Assembly: GCF_000308835.1 (NCBI RefSeq)
Contig: NZ_BAGN01000411.1
Coordinates: forward strand, 1-57,144
Source of the DNA: Nocardia vinacea NBRC 16497
GTDB taxonomy: Bacteria > Actinomycetota > Actinomycetes > Mycobacteriales > Mycobacteriaceae
DNA: 57,144 bases
Direction of reading: 5' to 3'
The notes under the pieces are model-generated. The model ran no database searches and was not told the DNA's origin. It was given only the letters and a program-made list of their open reading frames with translations. Made by a program: the position numbers and the translations under genes. Of this stretch, positions 33,062-41,469 are shown piece after piece (within the stretch, counting starts at the first letter, position 1; each line of letters starts with the position of its first letter).

Positions 33062-33805
33062 ATGAAGATCGTCGTCATCGGCGGAACCGGGCTGATCGGC
33101 TCCAAGCTTGTCGCTCGGCTGGGTGAGCACGGCCACCAAGCGGTGCCTGCCGCGCCGAGCACGGGGGTGAACACGCTCACCGGGGCAGGAGTGAAGGAGG
33201 TGCTGCAGGGGGCCGACGTTCTGGTCGATGTTTCCAATTCGCCGTCGTTCGTCGACGACGATGTCATGAAGTTTTTCCGAACCTCCACCGAGAACCTGCT
33301 CGCTGCTGCCGACGAGGCAGGTGTCGGCCACTACGTCGCCTTGTCGGTGGTGGGCACGGAGCGGCTGCCGGAGGCCGGGTATTTCCGGGCGAAGGTGGTA
33401 CAGGAGGAACTGATCAAGGGGTCGGGCCTGGCGTATTCGCTCGTGCACGCGACGCAATTCTTCGAGTTCGCGAGTGGCATCGCCGACTCGGCGACCGAGG
33501 ATGGCACGGTGCGGCTGCCGGGTGCCGGTGTGCAACCGATGGCCGCCGACGATGTCGCGACCGCCGTCGGCAACACCGCGACGGGCACACCGGTGAACGG
33601 CATCGTCGAGGTCGCGGGTCCTGAGGTATTCGGCCTCGACCAGTGGATCAGCACGGTGCTGACGGCGCGTTCGGATCCGCGTGAGGTCGTCACCGATCCG
33701 CAGGCACGGTATTTCGGGGCCGTGCTGGAGCATGGGAGCCTGCTGCCCGGCGAAGGTGCGCGGCTCGGGCAGACGACCCTGTCGGAGTGGTTGGCCCATA
33801 AGTGA
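33062..33805 (+). CDS. NAD(P)-binding SDR_a5-like protein
   Basis: A 247-aa atypical SDR. Rossmann start MKIVVIGGTGLIGSKLVARL, then VLVDVSNSPSFVDDDVMKFF, HYVALSVVGTERLPEAGYFRAK and VHATQFFEF. It is related to NmrA-like and uncharacterised reductases, often regulated by redox or stress signals. GGAAGGAA precedes the ATG. It is convergent with the GntR gene. The short region between holds a partial hairpin (CGTCGCCT/AGGCGGCG, 33810-33835). Confidence 0.85.
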   Translation: MKIVVIGGTGLIGSKLVARLGEHGHQAVPAAPSTGVNTLTGAGVKEVLQGADVLVDVSNSPSFVDDDVMKFFRTSTENLLAAADEAGVGHYVALSVVGTERLPEAGYFRAKVVQEELIKGSGLAYSLVHATQFFEFASGIADSATEDGTVRLPGAGVQPMAADDVATAVGNTATGTPVNGIVEVAGPEVFGLDQWISTVLTARSDPREVVTDPQARYFGAVLEHGSLLPGEGARLGQTTLSEWLAHK

Positions 33806-33847
33806 CCCGCAGCGTCGCCTTGTTTGCTCGAGGCGGCGTGCGTTGCG

Positions 33848-34528
33848 TCATGTCGCCTGCTCACCGAGGCTGTATTGGTGATGTAGGCGATGGACCGCGT
33901 CGTCCATGTGCTCGATGAGTAACGTGCGCGCTCGGTGCGCCGGACCAGAGCCGATTGCGTCGCGCAGTTCGACGTGCTCTCGTGCTTGCTCACGCAGGTC
34001 CGGATACGTTGTCTGCAACGCCCCCAAGCACATTCGGGTTTCGATCAAAAGGGTGCGGGCGGCGCGGACGAGGCGGGGGCTGCCTGCGCTGTCGACCAAG
34101 GCCTCGTGGAAGGCTTGGTCGGCGTCGGAAACGCCTGCGGCGTCGCCATTTTCGGCGTGGGCGCACATGGCGGTGACGCTGGGCTCCAAAGCCGCATGGG
34201 CAATGGCGCGGCGCCCGTCGAGGATGAGGGCTAGGGCGCCGCCTTCGATGGCAGTGCGGGCGCGGTAGATGTCGACGACATCGTCGATGGCCAGTTCGAT
34301 GACGAAGATGCCGCGGTTGCGGATACTGTACAGCAGGCCCTCGGTGAGCAGGCGCTGCAATGCTTCGCGGACCGGGCCGCGCGATACGCCGAATCGGGTT
34401 GCGAGGTCGGCTTCGCCGAGTTGGGCGCCGGGGGCGAGATTGCCGCGCATGATCGCCTCGCGGAGCCGGTCGGCGATCATTTCCGCCGTCGACTGCCGGT
34501 TCACCGGCTCGAAATCAACGACCGACAT
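33848..34528 (-). CDS. GntR/FadR (FCD) regulator of the catabolic cluster
   Basis: A 226-aa GntR-family regulator. Winged HTH at about 10-75 (ADLATRFGVSRGPVREALQRLLTEGLL) and a C-terminal FCD ligand domain with the metal-site pattern (DQAFHEALVDSAG, later HVELRDAI). Its ATG overlaps the stop of the upstream racemase-family gene by 14 bp, so it is part of that operon. It is the obvious candidate to bind the ATTGTTGACAAT dyads at 36043 and 41470; GntR/FCD proteins favour such sites and use carboxylate effectors. Confidence 0.88.
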   Translation of the reverse strand: MSVVDFEPVNRQSTAEMIADRLREAIMRGNLAPGAQLGEADLATRFGVSRGPVREALQRLLTEGLLYSIRNRGIFVIELAIDDVVDIYRARTAIEGGALALILDGRRAIAHAALEPSVTAMCAHAENGDAAGVSDADQAFHEALVDSAGSPRLVRAARTLLIETRMCLGALQTTYPDLREQAREHVELRDAIGSGPAHRARTLLIEHMDDAVHRLHHQYSLGEQAT

Positions 34529-35246
34529 GGATATGCCTTTCCGAGAAGAGGGAGCCGAGCACCGCGGATGCCACCGTGCTGCCGGTCAGCCGCAGGCCTT
34601 CCCAGATGGTCACCTGATTGGCCGTCAACACGATCTTGCCCAAGCGGGCCTCGAGTTCAGGCAATACCCCGAGGGTGTGCATGGCGGTATCCGGAATCAG
34701 CAGCGCCTGCGCGTCGGGATGATCGTTGGCGGCCGCCAGCTCGCGCACCTGCTCGGCGGTCAAGGTGCCGACTTCCGCGGCGGTGTCGATACCGGCGCTG
34801 GAGAAGGCGACCACTTCGATGCCGGCATCGGCCAGGAACTCCACGAACAGCCGCGCGACCTCGTCCGGATAGCTCGCGGCGATCGCGACGCGGCGCACGT
34901 CGAGCGCATGCGCTGCCGCGACGAAGGCGAGGCTGGTGCTCGAGGCGGGTACCCCGGCGGCCGCGGCCAGCTCGCGCACCTGCTCCCGCGCACCCTGCGG
35001 CCCGTATACGAAACTTCCTGAGGTGCATGCCCAGACGACCGCGTCGGGCTTGTCCGGTGCGAGGAGTTCGGCGCCGTGGCGCAGCTTGTCCGGACTACCC
35101 AGATCGAGCAGTTCCGGGATGGCGTGCAGATCGGTGCCGTAGATGTGGGCCACCGGCAACCGCATGCCGAGCAGCGATGCGGCGAGTGGGTAGTCGTCCT
35201 CGGCCGCGTGGTCCGGGTAGATGAAACCGACGGTGGGTGCCTGCAT
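34515..35246 (-). CDS. Asp/Glu racemase / maleate isomerase family protein, second Cys replaced
   Basis: A 243-aa member of the Asp/Glu racemase superfamily, in the maleate cis-trans isomerase / arylmalonate decarboxylase / EutA group. The first catalytic Cys is present (Cys74, ACTSGSF). The position of the second catalytic Cys is Asp186 (LLIPDTAMHT), where the paralogue upstream has VSCTNLPT. It ends with LGKIVLTANQVTIWEGLR. A changed reaction, such as decarboxylation, or a non-catalytic role is possible. It is co-transcribed with the paralogue (10 bp gap) and gntR. Confidence 0.8.
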   Translation of the reverse strand: MQAPTVGFIYPDHAAEDDYPLAASLLGMRLPVAHIYGTDLHAIPELLDLGSPDKLRHGAELLAPDKPDAVVWACTSGSFVYGPQGAREQVRELAAAAGVPASSTSLAFVAAAHALDVRRVAIAASYPDEVARLFVEFLADAGIEVVAFSSAGIDTAAEVGTLTAEQVRELAAANDHPDAQALLIPDTAMHTLGVLPELEARLGKIVLTANQVTIWEGLRLTGSTVASAVLGSLFSERHIHVGR

Positions 35247-35256
35247 GTTCTTCCAA

Positions 35257-35997
35257 TCAGAAAACGTTGAGTAGCCACTTTCCCGGACCCGTCATCGGCA
35301 GCTTCATCCGGCCCAGGCAGGCCCACATGGTGAGCTGATTCGCGGTGAGTACGGGTTTGCCGAGCGCCTGTTCGAGCGGCTCGATGACGTCGTAGGTGGG
35401 CAGGTTGGTACAGCTGACGAAGATCGCCTGGGCCTGCGGGTCATCCGCGCGGACAATGCGTTCGGCGATGGTGCGGTAGTTGACCTTCCAGATGCCGCCG
35501 CCCAATCCCAGGTGATCCGAACGGATTACGGAGCAGCCGGCCTCGGCGAGGAAGTCGTGCAGTTTGTGCGTGAGGATTTCGTCGTAGGGGGTGATCACCG
35601 AGACTCTGCTGATGTCCAGATGCCGGATCGCCTCAACGAGCGCGCCGGAGGTGGTGACGGCGTCCTGCGCACCGGCCCGGCAGATGGTGTCGCGCAGTGC
35701 CTTCTCATAGTCCAGCCCCCTGATGAAACTGCCCGAAGTGCACAGGTAGGCAACAACTTCCGGCTCGACATGCATCACATCGCGCGTCGCCGCCGTCAGA
35801 TGTACCGGGTTGGAGACCAGCTCGGCCATCGCCATCGAAACCGGCACCGGTTCATACGGCGTGCGGGCCAGGTGCAGGCTGACGTCGAGCGGCGCCCAGC
35901 GCCAGAGTTCGCGTTCGAGTGCGAGGTCGAACGGTGCGATGATCCCGATCCCCCGTTGTGCTACGGGCCCTTCGATATCGGGAAAGCCGAGTTCCAA
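35257..35997 (-). CDS. Asp/Glu racemase / maleate isomerase family protein
   Basis: A 246-aa protein with both Cys of the two-Cys superfamily: Cys86 in LCTSGSF and Cys196 in VSCTNLPTYD. Maleate isomerase and EutA-type proteins share this frame (GKPVLTANQLTMWACL near the end). The start is TTG 35997 after GAGAGGGG. It is the first gene of the minus-strand operon. The candidate GntR operator is 46 bp upstream. Confidence 0.85.
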   Translation of the reverse strand: MELGFPDIEGPVAQRGIGIIAPFDLALERELWRWAPLDVSLHLARTPYEPVPVSMAMAELVSNPVHLTAATRDVMHVEPEVVAYLCTSGSFIRGLDYEKALRDTICRAGAQDAVTTSGALVEAIRHLDISRVSVITPYDEILTHKLHDFLAEAGCSVIRSDHLGLGGGIWKVNYRTIAERIVRADDPQAQAIFVSCTNLPTYDVIEPLEQALGKPVLTANQLTMWACLGRMKLPMTGPGKWLLNVF

Positions 35998-36042
35998 TGC
36001 GGCCCCTCTCGCGCTCAGCCGTTAGACCTCCGAGAACGATCG

Positions 36043-36056
36043 GATTGTTGACAATC
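36043..36056. promoter_or_regulatory. GntR-type operator in the divergent promoter
   Basis: GATTGT-TG-ACAATC is a perfect palindrome with 6-bp arms. The same core (ATTGTTGACAAT) recurs at 41470-41481 in the other divergent promoter of the cluster. It overlaps the -35 element of the dehydrogenase promoter, so binding would repress that gene and probably the opposite operon. Confidence 0.75.
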
Positions 36057-36076
36057 ATACGATGCGATTTTAGTGT
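36048..36076 (+). promoter_or_regulatory. Promoter of the hydroxyacid dehydrogenase, leaderless
   Basis: TTGACA (36048-36053), 17-bp spacer, then TAGTGT (36071-36076). The GTG start is at 36083, so transcription would begin at or next to the start codon and give a leaderless mRNA. No ribosome site is seen before the GTG, which agrees. Confidence 0.65.
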
Positions 36077-36082
36077 GTCAAT

Positions 36083-37048
36083 GTGGAACAGGGCCCGATT
36101 GTCACCGTCCTGCACAGTGACAGTGTGCCCGAGGCGGACCTCATGGCCCCGGTGGCCGATCGAGCCGAAGTGCGGTACACGGAAGCGCCCGGACTCGCCG
36201 ACGCACTACGCGGCGCCGACGCGTTGTTCGTCTACGACTTCCTGACTCGCGCGATCCCCGGAGCCTGGCACGCGGCCGATCGTTTGCGCTGGCTGCATAT
36301 GGGTTCGACCGGGGTGGATCCGGTGATGTTCCCCGAACTTCGGGAAAGCGAGGTCGTGGTCACCAATACACGTGGCGTATTCGATACGGCCATCGCGGAA
36401 TACGTCTTGGGGCAGATTCTCGGTTTCGCCAAGGATCTGTCCGGATCGCTGCGTTTGCAGCAACGGCACGAATGGCGGCATCGCGAATCAGAACGTATTT
36501 CGGGGGCCTCCGTACTGATAGTCGGAACCGGCTCGATCGGTCGTGCCATCGCGCGGTTATTGCGCGCGGCCGGGATGACCGTGCGGGCGGTGGGCCGCCG
36601 CGCGCGGGCCACCGACCCGGATTTCGGCACCGTGAGCACCGACCTGCTCGCCGAACTTCCCATTGCCGATTACGTCGTCGCGGTCGCGCCGCTGACGCCG
36701 CAGACCCGGGAAATGTTCGATGCCAAGGCATTCGCCGCGATGAAACCACATGCGAGGTTTGTCAATGTCGGCCGTGGGGAACTCGTTGTGACCGACGACC
36801 TTCTCGCCGCACTCAGCACCGGATCGATAGCCGGGGCGGCACTCGATGTGGTGGATCCGGAACCGCTACCGGCGCGGCATCCGCTGTGGGATCTGCCGAA
36901 TGTGCTTATCACTCCGCACAATTCGGGTGATTTCAGCGGCTGGCGAACCGAGGTCGTCACGGCGTTCACCCGCAATTTCGATAATTGGATCGCCGGCCGG
37001 CCTTTGGACAACGTGGTCGATAAAGAGCTGGGGTACGTGCCCGGCTGA
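36083..37048 (+). CDS. D-2-hydroxyacid dehydrogenase
   Basis: A 321-aa NAD-dependent D-2-hydroxyacid dehydrogenase. It has the dinucleotide loop VGTGSIGRAIA (about 146), a catalytic Arg in NVGRGELV, a Glu in VVDPEPLP, and His in TPHNSG. It would interconvert a 2-keto acid and a D-2-hydroxy acid. In this setting it may handle a hydroxylated or keto intermediate made by the racemase-family enzymes; the substrate is inferred only from context. Confidence 0.88.
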   Translation: MEQGPIVTVLHSDSVPEADLMAPVADRAEVRYTEAPGLADALRGADALFVYDFLTRAIPGAWHAADRLRWLHMGSTGVDPVMFPELRESEVVVTNTRGVFDTAIAEYVLGQILGFAKDLSGSLRLQQRHEWRHRESERISGASVLIVGTGSIGRAIARLLRAAGMTVRAVGRRARATDPDFGTVSTDLLAELPIADYVVAVAPLTPQTREMFDAKAFAAMKPHARFVNVGRGELVVTDDLLAALSTGSIAGAALDVVDPEPLPARHPLWDLPNVLITPHNSGDFSGWRTEVVTAFTRNFDNWIAGRPLDNVVDKELGYVPG

Positions 37049-37060
37049 AGGAGCCCTGCC

Positions 37061-37141
37061 ATGAGCGAACGAAGTGAGCGAATCATGTGCCAGCGCGCTG
37101 TGCGCATGCCGGAGCCGAGCGTCAGCGAGGCGAAGGCATGA
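37061..37141 (+). CDS. 26-aa coupled upstream ORF containing a SERSER-type repeat
   Basis: ATG 37061 has a strong AAGGAG site and encodes MSERSERIMCQRAVRMPEPS and six more residues. Its stop overlaps the amidase start as ATGA. Its first part is the sequence GAGCGAACGAAGTGAGCGAA, a short element I know from intergenic regions of several mycolate actinobacteria. It may be a translational coupling device for the amidase or a mobile repeat. Confidence 0.45.
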   Translation: MSERSERIMCQRAVRMPEPSVSEAKA

Positions 37142-38529
37142 GCTACCCGGAGAGTAATACGCAACCGGCCGCGATGACCGCCGTCGAATTGGTCTCGGCC
37201 TACGCGGCCGGCACCCTGTCCCCGGTCGAGGCGACCGAGGCGATTCTGGAAGCCATCGCGGCACGCGACGGCGAGGTGAATGCCTACTGTCTGGTCGATC
37301 CGGATCGCGCACTGGTGCAGGCCAAAGATTCGGAGGCGCGCTGGAATTCGGGTTACGCCCGCGGGCTGCTCGACGGTGTGCCGATTTCGATCAAGGACAT
37401 TTTCCTGACCGAGGGCTGGCCGACTCGGCGCGGCAGCACCTCGGTCGATCCGAGTGGTCCCTGGCAGGTGGACAGCCCGGTCGCGGCGCGGCTGCGCGAG
37501 GACGGCATGGTGTTCCTCGGGAAGACGACAACGCCCGAAATCGCTTGGAAGGGGGTCACCGACAGCCCGCTGACCGGCATCACCCGCAACCCGGTCGATC
37601 CCACGACAACCTCGGGCGGCTCCTCCGGCGGCAGCGCGGCTGCGGTGGCTGGGGGTATGGGTCCGGTATCGGTCGGCACGGACGGCGGTGGGAGCATTCG
37701 CATTCCGGCCGCGTTCTGCGGCATCGTCGGCTTCAAGCCGACGCACGGCCGGGTCCCGCTGTATCCGGCGAGCCCGTTCGGTCCGCTGGCACACGCCGGT
37801 CCGATGACCAGGACGGTCGAGGATGCCGCGCTGCTCATGGACATTCTGGCGCTGCCCGACCCGCGCGATCCGACCGCGCTGCCGCCCACGGTGACGACCT
37901 TCCGCGGCCAGATGTCGCGTGAGGTGCGCGGACTCACCGTCGCCTACTCGCCGACGCTCGGTTATGCGAAGGTCGATCCGGAGGTCGCCGCGATCGTGGA
38001 TGCGGCGGTGCGGCGGCTGGCCGATGCCGAGCTACGGGTCATCGCGACAGATCCGGGTTTCGAAGACCCGCGCGACGCATTCGAAGTGCTGTGGGCCGCC
38101 GGTGCGGCCACCATGTTGGCGAAATTCCCGGATGGCGCGCGCGAGAAGGTGGACAGGGGACTGCGCGCGGTCTGGGAGCGCGGCGAAACCGTCAGTGCCG
38201 TCGACTATCTCGACGCCCGCGCGGTTGCCGCCCAACTGGGCATCACCATGGGTGCCTTCCATAACACCTACGACCTGCTGATCACCCCGACGATGCCGAT
38301 CACGGCATTCGAGGCGGGGCACGATGTCCCGCCCGGCAGCGGGCTCGACGGTTGGCCGCAGTGGACGCCGTTCACCTATCCGTTCAATATGACCCAGCAA
38401 CCCGCGATCAGTATCCCCGCGGGCAAGACCGCCGCGGGGCTGCCGGTCGGACTGCAGATCATCGGGCCGCGCCACTCCGATGATCTGGTCCTCGCGGTCG
38501 CCCGCTACGCCGAATACGTCCTGGGCTAA
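37138..38529 (+). CDS. Amidase signature family hydrolase of the catabolic cluster
   Basis: A 463-aa amidase signature enzyme with the full triad: Lys86 (ISIKDIF), cis-Ser162 (GGSSGGSA) and nucleophile Ser186 (GTDGGGSIRIPAAFCG). It resembles the aryl- and aliphatic-amide hydrolases near GatA. It starts by coupling to the short upstream ORF and follows the hydroxyacid dehydrogenase, so an amide-bond cleavage step in the pathway is inferred. It is only distantly similar to the amidase at 3121. Confidence 0.88.
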   Translation: MSYPESNTQPAAMTAVELVSAYAAGTLSPVEATEAILEAIAARDGEVNAYCLVDPDRALVQAKDSEARWNSGYARGLLDGVPISIKDIFLTEGWPTRRGSTSVDPSGPWQVDSPVAARLREDGMVFLGKTTTPEIAWKGVTDSPLTGITRNPVDPTTTSGGSSGGSAAAVAGGMGPVSVGTDGGGSIRIPAAFCGIVGFKPTHGRVPLYPASPFGPLAHAGPMTRTVEDAALLMDILALPDPRDPTALPPTVTTFRGQMSREVRGLTVAYSPTLGYAKVDPEVAAIVDAAVRRLADAELRVIATDPGFEDPRDAFEVLWAAGAATMLAKFPDGAREKVDRGLRAVWERGETVSAVDYLDARAVAAQLGITMGAFHNTYDLLITPTMPITAFEAGHDVPPGSGLDGWPQWTPFTYPFNMTQQPAISIPAGKTAAGLPVGLQIIGPRHSDDLVLAVARYAEYVLG

Positions 38530-38936
38530 AGCGCGTCCTCGGGGCCAGGACCCGTCAGGGAAGAGGGCTGCAGTCGATCAGCCAGGAGTCCCTGGAAACG
38601 CGGGCACGTCATGATGTCGTCGTACGGGCATTCGCCCTCGAGCATGTCGAGTGCGGCCTGCGCCCGGGCGATCCGGGCCAACAGCCGCTCGCGGTGGCGG
38701 ACCGTCACCTCATGGCGGGCCGGTGCGGACCGGGCGGCCAGCATCGTCCGGATGTCGGCGAGTCCGAAGCCCGCCTCCTTCGAGATCAGGATCGCCGCCA
38801 CCCGGTGCAGGTCGGCGTCGGTGTAGCGGCGACGGTCACCGACGCGGGCCGGTGTCAGCAGTCCTTCGGCCTCCCAATATCGCAGCACGTGTGTCGGCAA
38901 CCCGAACCGAGCCGCCACCTCGCCGATTGACTTCAT
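38526..38936 (-). CDS. MerR family regulator
   Basis: A 136-aa MerR protein. HTH MKSIGEVAARFGLPTHVLRYWEAEGLLTP, DRRRYTDADLHRVA, then the coiled helix with HRERLLARIARAQAALDMLEG. The C-terminus has CPYDDIMTC, two Cys six apart that could sense metals or thiols. It is divergent from a methyltransferase with which it shares the region 38937-38964. Its stop overlaps the amidase end by 4 bp. Confidence 0.9.
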   Translation of the reverse strand: MKSIGEVAARFGLPTHVLRYWEAEGLLTPARVGDRRRYTDADLHRVAAILISKEAGFGLADIRTMLAARSAPARHEVTVRHRERLLARIARAQAALDMLEGECPYDDIMTCPRFQGLLADRLQPSSLTGPGPEDAL

Positions 38937-38964
38937 GTCGACATTAAGTCGCACAATTGCGGCC

Positions 38965-39654
38965 ATGTCCACGTTGCTCACCATGCTCGACGCCTTCGAC
39001 GATCTACCCCAGGTCCGCAACCTGCGAGAACACACGTATGCAGGGTTGGGCGACACCGTTGTCGACGTCGGCTGCGGAAGCGGGCGCGCCGTCGGCGAAT
39101 TGGCCGCCCGCGGGGCGCGGGCCATCGGCATCGACCTGGACCCCGCCATGATCGAGGTCGCCATCGAGCGCTGGCCCACCGGCACGTTCCATGTCGCCGA
39201 CCTCACCGCGTTGCCACTCGACGACGGCTCGGTCACCGGCTACCGCGCCGACAAAGTCCTGCACACCCTCGCCGAGCCCGAGCGAGCCGTCGCCGAGGCC
39301 CGCCGGGTCCTGGCCGGAAACGGCCGCGCGGTGCTCATCGGCCAAGACTGGGACACGTTCGTGATCGACTCCGACGATCCCGAACTCACCCGCACGCTCG
39401 TCCACGCTCGCGCGGACGGTATGCCCAGCCCGCGGGTCGCCCGCCGATACCGGAACCTCCTGCTGGACAACGGGTTCGTCGACGTTACCGTCGAGGTCCA
39501 CACGATCGTGTGGACAGACGCCGCGTGCCTGCCGATGCTCGCCAACATCGCGGGAGCAGGCGCTTGGCTCGACGGCCAAGTCGCCAGGGCACGCAATGAT
39601 CGGCTGTTCGTCGCCGTCCCGATGTTTCTCGCCGTCGGGACTCGCGCCGATTGA
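38965..39654 (+). CDS. SAM-dependent methyltransferase (class I)
   Basis: A 229-aa class I methyltransferase. SAM motif I VVDVGCGSGRAVGELAARGA, then IGIDLDPAMIEVA, and a UbiE-like DKVLHTLAEPERAVAEARRVL. The substrate is unknown. ATG 38965 is preferred; the in-frame ATG 38935 would overlap the MerR start. The MerR regulator next to it probably controls it. The pair looks like an insertion between the amidase and DUF3830 genes. Confidence 0.85.
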   Translation: MSTLLTMLDAFDDLPQVRNLREHTYAGLGDTVVDVGCGSGRAVGELAARGARAIGIDLDPAMIEVAIERWPTGTFHVADLTALPLDDGSVTGYRADKVLHTLAEPERAVAEARRVLAGNGRAVLIGQDWDTFVIDSDDPELTRTLVHARADGMPSPRVARRYRNLLLDNGFVDVTVEVHTIVWTDAACLPMLANIAGAGAWLDGQVARARNDRLFVAVPMFLAVGTRAD

Positions 39655-39672
39655 GCAGCCGGTCACGAATTA

Positions 39673-40167
39673 TCAGCCGCGAGCGAATGCCAGGGTTTCG
39701 CCTTGGACACCGTGCAGCCAGAGCGAGTTGCAGGCTGTCGCGATATCGGTGAGGCCCTCTTCGATGGTGGCGAAGACATTGCCGGGCACCCAGCCCAGAT
39801 CGCCATTGATGAGTAAGTTGTTGCGGCCGTAGAACAAAGCGAGGTCGGTGGCGCCCTGCTCATGGTGCGCCGCCGTACCGGGCTCGTAGCCGTAGGCCGG
39901 GTTGCCGATCTCCCATGCTTCGAAATCGAACAGGCATACGTCGCCGGGAATGGGGGTGACGGTCGGGTTCTCCCGATGCGGTGCCGCAACGATCCGGGGC
40001 AGCAGGGTGTACACCTCGTTGCGGGCGTATTTGGCGTGGAAGGCGTCTCCTTCTTGCGGCAGCGCATCCCACACCGCCGCGCAGGTCCGCGGTGCCTCCG
40101 CGTCGAGCAGTCGGGCTCGGCAGGTCACGCCCGCCTTGGTCAGTGTGATCGAGATGTAGCGGGCCAT
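39673..40167 (-). CDS. DUF3830 (cyclophilin-like) protein
   Basis: A 164-aa DUF3830 protein: MARYISITLTKAGVTCRARL, PRTCAAVWDALPQEGDAFHA, then NEVYTLLPRI and PTVTPIPGDVCLFDFE. The family has a cyclophilin-like barrel but no known reaction, and it recurs beside Asp/Glu-racemase family and amidase genes. Start ATG 40167 has GGAGG upstream. It lies 16 bp after the aminotransferase on the same strand and so belongs to the GntR-controlled operon. Confidence 0.85.
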   Translation of the reverse strand: MARYISITLTKAGVTCRARLLDAEAPRTCAAVWDALPQEGDAFHAKYARNEVYTLLPRIVAAPHRENPTVTPIPGDVCLFDFEAWEIGNPAYGYEPGTAAHHEQGATDLALFYGRNNLLINGDLGWVPGNVFATIEEGLTDIATACNSLWLHGVQGETLAFARG

Positions 40168-40183
40168 AGGTTCTGCCTCCTGG

Positions 40184-41431
40184 TCACGCGGGGAGTTCGG
40201 CGAGCACGGACGACCAGATCGCGAGCGCATCGTCGATCTGGGTATCGGTCACGATCAGCGGCGGGATCATCCGCACCACATTCATATACGCACCGCAGGT
40301 GAGCAACAGTAGCCCCTTCTCGACCGCCAGCCGCTGGGCGGCGACGGCGGTCGCGGTATCGGGTTCGCCTGTGGCGGTGGTGAATTCGGTTCCACAGAGC
40401 AGTCCGAGGCCGCGCACATCGCCGATCGCCTTGGTGGCGCCCTCGCGCAGTCCGGTCAGCAGTTGCGTGCCGCGCGCGGCGGCATTATGCACCAAGCCCT
40501 CCGATTCGATCACCTCGAGTGTGGCGATTGCCGCCGCACAGGCCACCGCATTGCCGCCGTAGGTGCCGCCCTGCGAGCCGGGCCAGGCCTTGGCCATCAG
40601 CTCGCGCGGGGCGGCGATTCCGGACAGCGGGAATCCGCTGGCCAGGCCCTTCGCGATGGTGATGACATCGGGGCGGACGCCGAAGTGCTGATGTCCGAAG
40701 AACTTTCCGGTCCGGCCGAAGCCGGTCTGGATCTCGTCGAAGATGAGCAGAATGCCGTGCCGGTCCGCGCGTTCGCGCAGCCCACGGAAGAACGTGGCAT
40801 TTCCGGGGATGTAGCCGCCCTCACCGAGCATCGGCTCGACCACGAATGCGGCGGTTTCGGCGGGCGAGGTGACGGTGGCGAAGAGGTAATCGAGTTCGCG
40901 CAGCGCGAAGTCGGTGGCCTCGGCCTCGGTCCAGCCGTAGCGGTAGGCGGTGGGGAACGGCGCCACGTGCACACCGGACATCAGCGGGCTGAACCCCGCG
41001 GAGAAGCGGGTGCCCGAGGTCGTCATGGTCGCCGCCGCGACGGTGCGACCGTGGAATCCGCCTTGGAAGACAACGATATTCGGCCGTCCGGTCGCCTGGC
41101 GTGCCAGGCGCAGCGCGGCCTCTACCGCCTCGCTGCCGGAGTTGGCGAAGAACAGCGTGTCCAGACCTTCGGGCAGCACCGTGCCGAGGCGCTCGATGAG
41201 TTCGAGTAGCGGCCGGTGCATGACGGTGGTGTATTGGCCGTGGATCAGGCTGGCGACCTGGGCCTGGGCCGCCGCGACCACATGCGGGTGGCAGTGACCG
41301 GTGCTGGTTACGCCGATGCCCGCGGTGAAGTCGAGATAGCGGCGACCGTCGGTGCCGTAGAGGTAGCAGCCCGATCCGTGGTCGACGGTTACCGGGGTGG
41401 CCTGCTTGAGAACGGGGGATAACTCGGTCAT
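40184..41431 (-). CDS. Class III (GABA/omega-amino acid) aminotransferase
   Basis: A 415-aa PLP aminotransferase of the GabT/DoeD type. SGSEAVEAALRLAR (98-111), FHGRT, the Asp232 that holds the pyridine nitrogen (FDEIQTGFGR), and Schiff-base Lys261 (ITIAKGLASG). It would convert an omega-amino acid to a semialdehyde. It is divergent from the matching semialdehyde dehydrogenase with a GntR-type operator between them. GGGAGG precedes the ATG. Confidence 0.9.
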   Translation of the reverse strand: MTELSPVLKQATPVTVDHGSGCYLYGTDGRRYLDFTAGIGVTSTGHCHPHVVAAAQAQVASLIHGQYTTVMHRPLLELIERLGTVLPEGLDTLFFANSGSEAVEAALRLARQATGRPNIVVFQGGFHGRTVAAATMTTSGTRFSAGFSPLMSGVHVAPFPTAYRYGWTEAEATDFALRELDYLFATVTSPAETAAFVVEPMLGEGGYIPGNATFFRGLRERADRHGILLIFDEIQTGFGRTGKFFGHQHFGVRPDVITIAKGLASGFPLSGIAAPRELMAKAWPGSQGGTYGGNAVACAAAIATLEVIESEGLVHNAAARGTQLLTGLREGATKAIGDVRGLGLLCGTEFTTATGEPDTATAVAAQRLAVEKGLLLLTCGAYMNVVRMIPPLIVTDTQIDDALAIWSSVLAELPA

Positions 41432-41469
41432 GATCCGCCTCCCGGGCGCCGCTGATTGTCTATTGTCGG

